Notes: generated by a model from the sequence alone, not told the origin. Numbered from the stretch's first letter, positions 13,996 to 21,820 are shown. The stretch: 22,006 nucleotides of DNA from Alphaproteobacteria bacterium (GCA_003250275.1 QKGW01000210.1:1-22006), one strand, 5' to 3'. A program made the numbers and translations.

Positions 13996-15876
13996 TCAGG
14001 CCTGCGGGAAACCGGCGATGGCATGGCGGGCGACGAAGTGCCCGGGGGAGACCGCGACCAGCGGTTCGACCAGCGGGGCATCGCCGACGGCGCGAATCGG
14101 GCTCGGAATCTCGCCTTCGAGCAGCGCGCCGCGTTCCGCCCGACGGGTGGGGTCGGGAATCGGCACCGCCGACATCAGGCGGCGGGTATAGGGATGTTGC
14201 GGGTTCTCGAACACCGCCGCGCGCGGGCCGATTTCGACGATCTGGCCGAGGTACATCACCGCGACGCGGTGGCTGACGCGTTCGACCACCGCCATGTCGT
14301 GGGAAATGAACAGGTACGCGAGGCTCTCCTGGCGCTGCAGGTCCATCAGCAGGTTGACGATCTGTGCCTGGATCGAGACGTCGAGCGCCGAGACCGCCTC
14401 GTCGGCGATGATCAGCCGCGGCTTGCTGGCGAGCGCTCGGGCGATGCAGATGCGCTGGCGCTGCCCTCCCGAGAACTCGAAGGGGTAACGCTTGGCATGG
14501 TCGGGCGAAAGACCGACCTTGCGCAGCAGGTCCGCCACCCGATCCTCGACCTCGCGTCCCTTGGCGAGGTTGTGGGTGAGCAACGGTTCGGCGATCGAGA
14601 ACCCGACGGTAAGGCGGGGGTTGAGCGATGCGAACGGGTCCTGGAATACGCACTGAATCTTCTGGTTGAGGAGGCGGCGGCGGTCGCGGGGCATCGTCGC
14701 GATGTCCTTGCCCTCGAAGCGAATGTTGCCGGAGAGGTAGTTCTGCAACTGGATCAGGGTACGGCCGGTGGTGGATTTGCCGCACCCCGATTCGCCCACC
14801 AGGGCCAAGGTCTCGCCGGGCCGCAGCGAAAAGTTCACCCGTTCGACCGCGTGAACGTTGCCGGTGTGCCGTCCGAACAGACCTCGCCGCACCTCGAAGC
14901 GGGTCACGAGATCGGAGACCTCGAGCAACGGCGGTGCGTCGGCCTGCACGGTATCCTGACGTACCGGGGGCTCGGATGCCGTGCCGTCGGTGTGCAGGAG
15001 CGGGAAGCTGAGAGGCAGCGCTTCGCCGGAAAGACTGCCGAGACGGGGCACCGCCGACAGCAGGGCGCGGGTGTAGGGGTGGCGGGGCGCGTCGAAAATT
15101 TCCGCCGCCGAGCCTTCCTCCACTTTGTCGCCGCGGAACATCACCACCACGCGGTCGGCGACCTCCGCCACCACGCCCATGTCGTGGGTAATGAACATCA
15201 CCGCCATCCCCAGTTCTTTCTGGAGCGCCTTGATCAGGTGCAGAATCTGCGCCTGGATGGTGACGTCGAGCGCGGTGGTGGGTTCGTCGGCGATCAACAG
15301 GCTGGGGCGGCAGGACAGGGCGATGGCGATCATCACCCGCTGGCGCATTCCGCCCGAAAGCTGGTGCGGATAGCGATCGAGCAGGCGCCTCGCTTCGGGG
15401 ATACGCACCAGTTCCAGCATCCGCAGAGCCTCGGCGCGCGCGGCGGCGTGATCCTTTCCCTGATGCAGCGTCACCGCCTCGGCGATTTGGTCGCCGATGG
15501 TGAACACCGGGTTGAGGCTGGTCATCGGCTCTTGAAAGATCATCGCCATTTCGTTGCCGCGCAGCGTGCGCATTTCCGCGCCGGAAAGCTGGACGAGATC
15601 GCGGACCGCGCCGTCGCGGAAACGGAAATTGAGCGCCCCCTTGGCGATGCGCCCGCCGCCCAGTTCGACCAGGCGCATCAGGCTCAGGGCCGTCACCGAC
15701 TTGCCGGAGCCGGATTCCCCGACCACCGCCACGGTTTCGCCCGGCGCAATATGGAAGGAGAGGTCCTTGACCGCGGTGAAGACGCCGTCTTCTCCGGCGA
15801 AGGTGACGGACAATCCCTCGACCGAGACCAGGGGGGCGGCGGTGGAGGGTGAGGACGCGGCGTTGATTACGGACAT
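13996..15876 (-). CDS. gsiA: Fused dual-ATPase subunit of peptide/glutathione ABC transporter, GsiA-type
   Basis: A 626-residue tandem fusion of two ABC ATPase domains, matching E. coli GsiA (623) and unlike the separate DppD and DppF proteins. The first domain has Walker A GESGSGKS (53-60), signature LSGGMRQRV and Walker B LLIADEPTTALD. The second has Walker A GESGCGKST, signature FSGGQRQRI and Walker B LIIADEAVSALD, with alanine where most members have proline. Each domain ends in the oligopeptide-type C-terminal extension (HPYTRALLSAVP, HPYTRRLMSAVPIPDP). It powers import from the cytoplasmic face. The start is uncertain: ATG 15876 has GGAAC upstream, ATG 15885 is in frame, and TTG 15906 would overlap the RpiR stop. 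Confidence 0.93.
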   Translation of the reverse strand: MSVINAASSPSTAAPLVSVEGLSVTFAGEDGVFTAVKDLSFHIAPGETVAVVGESGSGKSVTALSLMRLVELGGGRIAKGALNFRFRDGAVRDLVQLSGAEMRTLRGNEMAMIFQEPMTSLNPVFTIGDQIAEAVTLHQGKDHAAARAEALRMLELVRIPEARRLLDRYPHQLSGGMRQRVMIAIALSCRPSLLIADEPTTALDVTIQAQILHLIKALQKELGMAVMFITHDMGVVAEVADRVVVMFRGDKVEEGSAAEIFDAPRHPYTRALLSAVPRLGSLSGEALPLSFPLLHTDGTASEPPVRQDTVQADAPPLLEVSDLVTRFEVRRGLFGRHTGNVHAVERVNFSLRPGETLALVGESGCGKSTTGRTLIQLQNYLSGNIRFEGKDIATMPRDRRRLLNQKIQCVFQDPFASLNPRLTVGFSIAEPLLTHNLAKGREVEDRVADLLRKVGLSPDHAKRYPFEFSGGQRQRICIARALASKPRLIIADEAVSALDVSIQAQIVNLLMDLQRQESLAYLFISHDMAVVERVSHRVAVMYLGQIVEIGPRAAVFENPQHPYTRRLMSAVPIPDPTRRAERGALLEGEIPSPIRAVGDAPLVEPLVAVSPGHFVARHAIAGFPQA

Positions 15877-15902
15877 GGGTTCCATCTTCGGCGAGGCAGC
15901 GC

Positions 15903-16772
15903 TCAATCGGCGCTGGTGTAGAGGTAGGGCAACAGGTCCTCGGTAAGCTTGCGCGCGCTGATCTCGCTGGAGCGGCGGCGCACCAATACCGTGGAAATCG
16001 CTTCGATCATCGCTGCCGCGCTTGCCAGGGAGGCGTGCAGCACCGGGTGTTCGGAGGAAACGAACAGCACCACGTCGGCATACGGAACCAGCGGCGAATC
16101 GGGGAGATCGGTCAGGCAGGCGATGCGGGCGCCGGCCTCGCGGGCGCGGCGCATAACCTCGACGGTGAACTGCGAATAGCGTTGCAGCGAGATCCCGATC
16201 ACCAGATCGTCCGGCCCGGTCAACTGGTTAAGGCGGCGGATAATCCTTTCGTTGCCGCCGGTGCCGTCGAGCAGTTCGACCACCGGGAGGCTTTGTTCGA
16301 AGACTTGCTGCGCCATGCGGGCGAGCGTACTCGAAACGCCGAACCCGACGAGGGCCACGCGTCGGGCCGTCAGGAGCATCTCGGCGATTCGGGAACAGGT
16401 TTCGACGTCGAGCCCGGCTATGGTGCTGTCGATATCGTCGCGGGCGGCGGCGAGAGACGCGTGCATCAACGGCAATGCACCGTCCTCTCCGCCTTCCAGG
16501 CGGCGTATTTTTTCCACCGGTTCGAGAGTCTTGGCGTAGGTCCGCAGGCATTCGGCGCGGAAGGTTACGAAGCCCGAGAACCCGAATGTGTGGGCGAAGC
16601 GATTGATGGTGGCGACAGACACCCCGGCGGCGGCGGCCAGATCCTCGATCCCCATCGTTGCCGCCTGGAACGGATGCGCGAGCACGAAATTCGCAACCGC
16701 GCGATGCGACCGTGACAACGTGTCGTGGGCGGAGGAGATGCGTTTCATCAGGGAGAGGTGGGTGTCCGGCAT
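15903..16772 (-). CDS. RpiR/MurR-family transcriptional regulator with SIS domain
   Basis: A 289-residue regulator. The N-terminal HTH_6 domain (about residues 8-80) includes MGIEDLAAAAGVSVATINRFAHTFGFSGF and the usual extension. A SIS (phosphosugar-binding fold) domain runs from about 125 to 255, with VALVGFGVSSTLARMAQQ and DDLVIGISLQRYSQ as its nucleotide/phosphosugar loops. It heads the gsi-like peptide operon, about 26 bp before gsiA. Its promoter region has two matching AT-rich inverted sites. In this family the SIS ligand is usually a sugar phosphate (MurNAc-6-phosphate for MurR), so control of a peptide uptake operon is of interest. Start ATG 16772 has AGGA about eleven bases upstream; ATG 16748 is an alternative. 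Confidence 0.92.
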   Translation of the reverse strand: MPDTHLSLMKRISSAHDTLSRSHRAVANFVLAHPFQAATMGIEDLAAAAGVSVATINRFAHTFGFSGFVTFRAECLRTYAKTLEPVEKIRRLEGGEDGALPLMHASLAAARDDIDSTIAGLDVETCSRIAEMLLTARRVALVGFGVSSTLARMAQQVFEQSLPVVELLDGTGGNERIIRRLNQLTGPDDLVIGISLQRYSQFTVEVMRRAREAGARIACLTDLPDSPLVPYADVVLFVSSEHPVLHASLASAAAMIEAISTVLVRRRSSEISARKLTEDLLPYLYTSAD

Positions 16773-16806
16773 TGCTTGCGGGGTCCTCTGCGCAAAAAAC
16801 AGGCAA

Positions 16807-16824
16807 TATGTAAAAATATTTTCA
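16807..16824. promoter_or_regulatory. Candidate RpiR operator O1 (downstream of promoter)
   Basis: TATGTAAAAATATTTTCA is an imperfect dyad (TGTAAAAA/TATTTTCA, six of eight positions matching). It lies just downstream of the predicted -10 box of the RpiR-gsi operon, where a repressor would block initiation. The same motif recurs in inverted orientation at 16861-16878. Confidence 0.5.
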
Positions 16825-16834
16825 AATCGGCTTA

Positions 16835-16862
16835 ATCATAGCCATTTTTAGGGCTGGCGCAA
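16835..16862 (-). promoter_or_regulatory. Predicted sigma-70 promoter of the RpiR-gsi operon
   Basis: Read on the minus strand, -35 TTGCGC (16857-16862) and -10 TATGAT (16835-16840, five of six matches) are separated by 16 bp. Transcription would start near 16828, about 55 bases before the RpiR start codon. The promoter is framed by the two candidate operators. Confidence 0.5.
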
Positions 16863-16878
16863 AAAAATTTTTACATAA
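16861..16878. promoter_or_regulatory. Candidate RpiR operator O2 (overlapping -35)
   Basis: Read on the minus strand this is TTATGTAAAAATTTTTTT, nearly identical to O1 (TATGTAAAAATATTTTCA) over its first 11 shared bases but in the opposite orientation. The centres of O1 and O2 are about 54 bp apart, close to five helical turns. It abuts the -35 box. Confidence 0.5.
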
Positions 16879-17015
16879 TTGAGGGAGCCAGAAACGTCGA
16901 GGTTTCTCGGCGAGGCTGGCACACGATCGAACAGGCAAAGAGTAAGGGCCGGCGACGCCGCTATCCCGTGCTTTGCCGACTGAAGCGCCCCGCCATCGAA
17001 ACGCTCGCTTGACAA

Positions 17016-17045
17016 ATTATCTGCTCAGGCATTATCTGCTCAGGC
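17016..17045 (+). repeat. Perfect tandem 15-bp duplication in the MarR promoter region
   Basis: ATTATCTGCTCAGGC occurs twice in direct tandem (17016-17030 and 17031-17045). A TTGACA -35 box ends at 17014 and candidate -10 sequences (CATTAT at 17030-17035, or further downstream) lie within the duplication. It starts 50 bp upstream of the MarR start codon, where an autoregulator would bind. It may be a doubled operator or a replication slippage event that changed promoter spacing. Confidence 0.6.
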
Positions 17046-17065
17046 AGTTAATTGCGTGGATGATC

Positions 17066-17533
17066 ATGGATTCTCAGACTCCCCCCCTTTACACCGACGC
17101 CACATATGCGCCAGAGACCAGCATCGGCCGCCTGTTGGCCGATGCCAACGGACTGATGCAGCGGACTCTCGAACGCCGCACCAAGCGCGAGCTCGGCATC
17201 ACCTCAGCTCAGTGGGTCGTGCTGATGCGTATCGGCAGCGGGTACGCTGCGACGGCCTCCGACCTATCCCGCGCACTCGGCACGGATAGCGGCTCGATGA
17301 CCCGGATGCTCGACCGCCTCGAGGCGCAAGGTCTGATTCTCCGACAGCGCTCCGACGGCGATCGCCGCGTTGCCCGGCTCTATCTGACGGAGAGTGGCCG
17401 TGAGCTTTTCCCGCGCCTCAGGCCGGTGGGTATCGACGCACTCAATCACGCGTTTCAGGGGTTTTCCGCCGCCGAGGTGGAGCATCTAGCCGGCTATTTG
17501 CAGCGGATCGTTGCAAATGTCGATGGCGAATGA
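17066..17533 (+). CDS. MarR-family transcriptional regulator of the efflux operon
   Basis: A 155-residue winged-helix MarR regulator. Recognition and wing elements are seen in ATASDLSRALGTDSGSMTRMLDRLEAQGLILRQRSDGDRRV followed by LYLTESGREL, the hallmark MarR block, flanked by dimerisation helices. MarR proteins repress their own operon and release DNA on binding phenolic or drug-like ligands. I chose ATG 17066; an ATG two codons earlier (17060) is equally possible, and the frame's far-upstream start lies in the promoter. It leads a four-gene unit with NodT-like, EmrA-like and EmrB-like genes and is the obvious repressor, as EmrR is for emrAB. The tandem 15-bp repeat upstream is a likely operator. 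Confidence 0.92.
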   Translation: MDSQTPPLYTDATYAPETSIGRLLADANGLMQRTLERRTKRELGITSAQWVVLMRIGSGYAATASDLSRALGTDSGSMTRMLDRLEAQGLILRQRSDGDRRVARLYLTESGRELFPRLRPVGIDALNHAFQGFSAAEVEHLAGYLQRIVANVDGE

Positions 17534-17573
17534 CCCCCGGAAGCCTCATCCCTGCGGAGACAGGAAAGGTTCA

Positions 17574-18995
17574 ATGATGAAGCGACTTGTGGTCTCCGCC
17601 TTTGCCGCCCTGTTGCTCGGAGGGTGCGCCGACCCGAGCGGCATCGAGAGCCGCGCGACACCGGACGACCCGGCACGCCTCGCGCTCGATGCCACCGCGG
17701 CAAATGCTCCGTTCGCACCCTGGCCCACCGACGATTGGTGGACATCGCTTGGCGACCCCGAACTCGACCGCCTGATCGCAGAGGGACTGGCCGGCTCGCC
17801 GTCGCTGCGTGTTGCAGATGCGCGATTGCGACGCGCGGTCGCCGAAGCGGGACTCGCAGACGCCGCCCTCTATCCCTCGATCGACGCCGCCGCACGGTCG
17901 ACGGTGCAGCGTTACACGGCCAACGACGTCGTTTATACCGCCAAGACTCGCAGTGCTGACCGCCTCGCGCTCGACGGCCGATACACCCTCGACCTCTGGG
18001 GCGGGCGAGACGCCGCATACCGCGCCGCGCTCGGCGAAGTGCGGGCGAATGAAGTGGAGGCGCAGGCTGCCCGGCTCGACCTCGCCGCGGCAATCGCCAC
18101 CGCCTATGCCGGATTCGCCGATCGGGCCGCACAGCTTGCCGTCAGTCGCGAGTTGCTGACGCAAAAGCAGGAAATCGCGGACCTCACCCGACAACTTCGC
18201 TCCGCCGGATTGACCACTGACGTTGAGGCCGAGCAGGCGGCAGCGGCAATTGCCGCTGCCGAAGCCGACATCGCCCGCGACGAAGAAGCGGTGGCGAAAT
18301 CCCGCCAGCGTATCGCTGCGCTGCTCGGCGCCGGGCCGGATCGCGGCCTCGCGATCCCCGAGCCGAAGTTCGTCGTGGGCGGCACTCTCCGCCTCCCCGC
18401 CGCGATTCCGGCGGAATTGATTGGGCGTCGACCGGACATCGTCGCGCTACGCTGGCGGATCGAAGCGGCGACCGCAGCCACCAAGGCCGCGAAGGCGGCG
18501 TTCTACCCCAACGTCGATATCGCAGCGTTCGTCGGCCTGCAGTCGGTCGGCGTCGACCGGTTGTTCAAGCCGGGCAGCGCGATTGCCGGGGTCGGCCCGG
18601 CGATCACTCTGCCGGTGTTCGACGCCGGACGGCTGCGAAGCGGCCTCGCGCGCGCCGACGCCGAGCGCGATCTCGCGGTCGAGACCTACAACGCCCGGAT
18701 CATCGATGCGGTTGCCGAAGTCGCTGGCGAAATCACCGCCTGGCGCGCCAACCAGACGGTGCGCGAGCGCGAAACCATAGCGGTGAAGCGGCTCGAACGC
18801 GCCTACCATCTGGCGCTGCTGCGCTACCGCGCAGGCCTGAGCAACTACCTGACCGTGCTGTCGGCGGAGGGCAACCTGATCGCCGAACGCCGCAACGACG
18901 CGGTGGCGCGCACCCGCGCCACCGAAATCGCGATCGCGCTCGCGCACGCGCTCGGCGGTGGATTCACCTCCGCCTCCGTCGGATTTGAAGAGTAA
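17574..18995 (+). CDS. Outer-membrane efflux lipoprotein, NodT/OprM type
   Basis: A 473-residue TolC-like channel of the NodT family. A lipoprotein signal (MMKRLVVSAFAALLLGGC) ends in the LGGC lipobox, so the mature protein begins at a lipidated cysteine and is anchored in the outer membrane. Two OEP repeats follow: the first begins near WWTSLGDPELDRLIAEGL and has a long alanine-rich helical stretch, and the second contains IGRRPDIVALRWRIEAATA and YRAGLSNYLTVLSAEGNL, standard family blocks. It forms the exit duct for the EmrAB-like pump encoded downstream. AGGAAAGG precedes the start; ATG 17574 and 17577 are both possible. It starts 40 bp after the MarR stop and ends 11 bp before the adaptor gene. 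Confidence 0.93.
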   Translation: MMKRLVVSAFAALLLGGCADPSGIESRATPDDPARLALDATAANAPFAPWPTDDWWTSLGDPELDRLIAEGLAGSPSLRVADARLRRAVAEAGLADAALYPSIDAAARSTVQRYTANDVVYTAKTRSADRLALDGRYTLDLWGGRDAAYRAALGEVRANEVEAQAARLDLAAAIATAYAGFADRAAQLAVSRELLTQKQEIADLTRQLRSAGLTTDVEAEQAAAAIAAAEADIARDEEAVAKSRQRIAALLGAGPDRGLAIPEPKFVVGGTLRLPAAIPAELIGRRPDIVALRWRIEAATAATKAAKAAFYPNVDIAAFVGLQSVGVDRLFKPGSAIAGVGPAITLPVFDAGRLRSGLARADAERDLAVETYNARIIDAVAEVAGEITAWRANQTVRERETIAVKRLERAYHLALLRYRAGLSNYLTVLSAEGNLIAERRNDAVARTRATEIAIALAHALGGGFTSASVGFEE

Positions 18996-19006
18996 GGACA
19001 CCCCCG

Positions 19007-20173
19007 ATGACCGAGGCCAACTCCCCCGCTTCCCACTCGCGCCGCAGGCTTTTGCTCGGCTCCGCGACGCTTGTCTTCATCGCCGCGGGCGCGGCCTGGG
19101 GCTTCTACTGGGCGACCTACGCCCGCTACCAAGTCTCCACCGACGACGCCTACGTCGCGGGCAACGTCATCGCGGTGACGCCGCAGGTGGCGGGCACCGT
19201 CATCAAGCTCTACGCCGACGACACCGATAGAGTCGAAACCGGTGCGCCGCTCGTCCGCCTCGACGATGCCGACGCCCGCATCGGGCTCGCCCGAGCCGAA
19301 GCCGAACTCGCGCAAGCCGTCCGCGAGGTGCGCACCGCTTTCAGCAACGACGACGCCCTCGCCGCGCAGGTGTCGCTGCGCCGCACCCTGCTCGACCAGG
19401 CACGCGCCGATTTCGCTCGCCGCAGCCGCCTCGCCGACACCGGCGCGGTCTCGGCCGAAGAGTTGAAGCACGCTCGCGACGCCGTGGAGGGGGCCGCCGC
19501 CGAGCTTACCGCCGCCGAAAAACAGTGGGAAGCGAACCGCGCGGCCACCGACGGCACCACCGTCGCCACGCATCCCAAGGTTCTCGCCGCCGAGGCGGCG
19601 CTGCGCGACGTCTACCTCGCGTGGCGCCGCACCCGCGTCCCCGCGCCGCTAGCAGGCGAAGTGGCACAGCGCACCGTCCAGATCGGCCAGCGCGTCACTC
19701 CCGGTGTGCCGATGATGGCGGTGGTGCCGCTCGATCAAGTCTGGGTCGACGCCAACTTCAAGGAAGGCCAACTCCGACACATGCGGGTCGGCCAGCCTGC
19801 GATGCTCACCGCCGACGTCTACGGAGGCGGCGTCGTCTACCACGGCAAGGTGGTCGGCCTCGCGGCAGGTACCGGCGCGGCGTTCTCGCTGCTACCGGCG
19901 CAGAACGCCACCGGCAACTGGATCAAGGTGGTGCAGCGGGTTCCTGTGCGGATCAGCCTCGACCCTGCCGAACTTGCCGCGCACCCGCTACGCATCGGTC
20001 TGTCGATCAACGCCGAGGTCAACGTCGCCGACGAAGGCGGGGCCCCGCTCGAAGCCGCCGAACGCACCGCGCCGGTCGCTGAGACCAAGGTGTTCGCCGA
20101 TCTCGATCGCGATGCCGCGAAGCTGATCTCCGCTATCGTTGCCGCCAACTCCGGCGCCGGCGCGGCGGAGTGA
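19007..20173 (+). CDS. emrA: HlyD/EmrA-type periplasmic adaptor of multidrug efflux system
   Basis: A 388-residue membrane-fusion protein. One N-terminal membrane anchor (about residues 12-33) is followed by the EmrA-typical YQVSTDDAYVAGNVIAVTPQVAGTV lipoyl-domain segment, a long alpha-helical hairpin rich in Ala/Glu/Arg (about 85-190), the second lipoyl half (TRVPAPLAGEVAQRTVQIGQ) and a beta-barrel with VDANFKEGQL. It links the inner-membrane pump to the outer-membrane channel. AGGA lies eight bases before the ATG. Its stop codon is within a few bases of the EmrB-like start, so the two are translationally coupled. Confidence 0.93.
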   Translation: MTEANSPASHSRRRLLLGSATLVFIAAGAAWGFYWATYARYQVSTDDAYVAGNVIAVTPQVAGTVIKLYADDTDRVETGAPLVRLDDADARIGLARAEAELAQAVREVRTAFSNDDALAAQVSLRRTLLDQARADFARRSRLADTGAVSAEELKHARDAVEGAAAELTAAEKQWEANRAATDGTTVATHPKVLAAEAALRDVYLAWRRTRVPAPLAGEVAQRTVQIGQRVTPGVPMMAVVPLDQVWVDANFKEGQLRHMRVGQPAMLTADVYGGGVVYHGKVVGLAAGTGAAFSLLPAQNATGNWIKVVQRVPVRISLDPAELAAHPLRIGLSINAEVNVADEGGAPLEAAERTAPVAETKVFADLDRDAAKLISAIVAANSGAGAAE

Positions 20174-20178
20174 TGGCG

Positions 20179-21693
20179 ATGAACGCTCCGCATCCCCCGC
20201 TCGCGGGTGGGCGTCTGGTTCTCGCGACGGTGGCTTTGTCGCTCGCGACGTTCATGAACGTTCTCGACACCACCATCGCCAACGTATCGCTCACCACCAT
20301 CGCGGGCGATCTCGGCGTATCGCCGAGCCAGGGAACCTGGGTGATCACCTCGTTCGGTGTCTCCAACGCGGTCGCGGTGCCGCTCACCGGCTGGCTGACG
20401 CGGCGGGTCGGCCAGCTCCGACTGTTCATCTCCTCGGTGGCACTGTTCTCGATCGCTTCGCTGCTCTGCGGCCTCGCGAATTCGCTCGAAGTGCTGCTGG
20501 TATTCCGCGCCGTTCAAGGGCTGGTCGCGGGGCCGATGATCCCGCTGTCGCAAGCTCTTCTGCTCCAGGCCTACCCCAAACAGAAGGCGGGAATGGCGAT
20601 CGCGATGTGGTCGATGACCACCACCATCGCGCCGGTGATGGGGCCGGTGCTCGGGGGCTGGCTCACCGACAACTATTCCTGGCCCTGGATCTTCTACATC
20701 AACGTGCCGCTTGGCCTTGCCGCCGCGTGGCTCACCTGGGCGGTCCTGAAAGGCCGGGAATCGCCGACCGCAAAGCCGCCGATCGACTATATCGGCCTCA
20801 GCCTCCTCGTGATCTGGGTCGGCGCGACGCAGATCCTTCTGGACAAAGGGAAGGAACTCGACTGGTTCGGTTCACCGATGATCATCGGGCTCGCTGTGGT
20901 GGTCGGGATAGCGTTCACCTTCTTTCTCATATGGGAACTCACCGAATCCCACCCGATCGTCGACTTGACACTGTTCACCCACCGCAACTTCACCGCCGGA
21001 ACCCTCGCGATCACCCTCGGCTACGCGGCATTCTTCGGAAACCTCGTGCTGATCCCGATGTGGTTGCAGCGATTTATGGGCTACACCGCAACCTGGGCCG
21101 GACTAGTTACCGCTCCGGTCGGGGTTTTCGCGATCTTGCTCTCGCCGGTGATCGGGCGGTTGATGGGCAAGGTCGATCCTCGCCTGTTCGCCACCCTCGC
21201 GTTCCTGGTGTTCGCTGCGTGCGGATTCTGGCGTTCCGGGTTCTCGCCCGACGTCGATGCGCGCACCATTGCGCTGACCCACTTGCTCCAGGGCATCGCA
21301 ATGGCGACGTTCTTCATCCCCCTCACCACGATCATCATCTCCGACATCGAGCCGCAGCGTATCCCCTCGGCCTCCGGCCTCTACAATTTCATGCGGATCA
21401 TGGGAGGATCGTTCGCCGCTTCGGTCTGGACGACGCTCTGGGAAGATGGGGCGACCCGCCACCACGCCTATCTCGTCGAGAACGTGACTCCCGGCGCCCC
21501 AGCAACACAGCACGCCCTGGCGGGCGTCCGCGGGCTCGGCGTCTCGGCGGAGCAGGCCCGGGGGATGATCGACCACCAGGTGAACACCCAGGCGTTCCTG
21601 ATCTCCGCCAACGATATGTTCTTCCTTTCCGGAGTGATCTTCATCGGCCTGATCGGCGTGATCTGGCTCTCGCGCCGTTCCCAGCGCGGATAA
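20179..21693 (+). CDS. emrB: DHA2-family MFS drug/proton antiporter, EmrB-type
   Basis: A 504-residue inner-membrane transporter with about 14 predicted membrane segments, as in the DHA2 family. It has the DHA2 motif LDTTIANVSLTTIAGDLG near 25-42, the WVITSF segment, and motif C in the form GPVLGGWLTDNYSWPWIFYINVP. It exports hydrophobic compounds with proton exchange, through the upstream adaptor and outer-membrane channel. ATG 20179 has GGAG eight bases before it and is preferred; ATG 20173 overlaps the emrA stop by one base. No terminator-like hairpin follows; about 30 bp downstream lies a convergent Mop-type pseudogene. Confidence 0.93.
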   Translation: MNAPHPPLAGGRLVLATVALSLATFMNVLDTTIANVSLTTIAGDLGVSPSQGTWVITSFGVSNAVAVPLTGWLTRRVGQLRLFISSVALFSIASLLCGLANSLEVLLVFRAVQGLVAGPMIPLSQALLLQAYPKQKAGMAIAMWSMTTTIAPVMGPVLGGWLTDNYSWPWIFYINVPLGLAAAWLTWAVLKGRESPTAKPPIDYIGLSLLVIWVGATQILLDKGKELDWFGSPMIIGLAVVVGIAFTFFLIWELTESHPIVDLTLFTHRNFTAGTLAITLGYAAFFGNLVLIPMWLQRFMGYTATWAGLVTAPVGVFAILLSPVIGRLMGKVDPRLFATLAFLVFAACGFWRSGFSPDVDARTIALTHLLQGIAMATFFIPLTTIIISDIEPQRIPSASGLYNFMRIMGGSFAASVWTTLWEDGATRHHAYLVENVTPGAPATQHALAGVRGLGVSAEQARGMIDHQVNTQAFLISANDMFFLSGVIFIGLIGVIWLSRRSQRG

Positions 21694-21719
21694 GTTCCAT
21701 CGCCCGCGAAAGATTGAGC

Positions 21720-21808
21720 CGCGCCGATCTTGAGGCCGAGATCCTCGATTGCCTCGTTGGTGACCGCTTCGACGGTGCCCGAAAGCACATTCCCGCACTG
21801 AGCTTCAT
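21720..21808 (-). pseudogene. Remnant of a molybdopterin-binding (Mop/TOBE domain) protein gene
   Basis: On the minus strand, an ATG at 21808 with AGGGG seven bases upstream opens MKLSA, then a one-base deletion shifts the frame. The next frame reads NVLSGTVEAVTNEAIEDLGLKIG. Together these resemble the start (MKxSARNVLxGTV) and a later part (TNEAxxDLGLKxG) of a single-TOBE Mop protein of about 68-70 residues that binds molybdate/molybdopterin. Some 20-25 residues between GTV and VTNEA are missing, and the usual VIKSSxVM ending is absent. It therefore carries a frameshift, an internal deletion and a lost C-terminus, and is surely non-functional. Family assignment rests on these two short blocks. 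Confidence 0.6.
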
Positions 21809-21820
21809 GTTTCATCCCCT

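Noticed and set aside
14023..15852. 609-codon open frame on the plus strand opposite gsiA
   Set aside because: Antisense to a fully conserved dual-ATPase gene; translation is rich in His/Arg/Gly/Asp without domain features.
16934..16977. GGCAAAG ... CTTTGCC inverted repeat upstream of the MarR gene
   Set aside because: Seven-base arms with a 30-base loop are within chance expectation and no regulatory role is evident.
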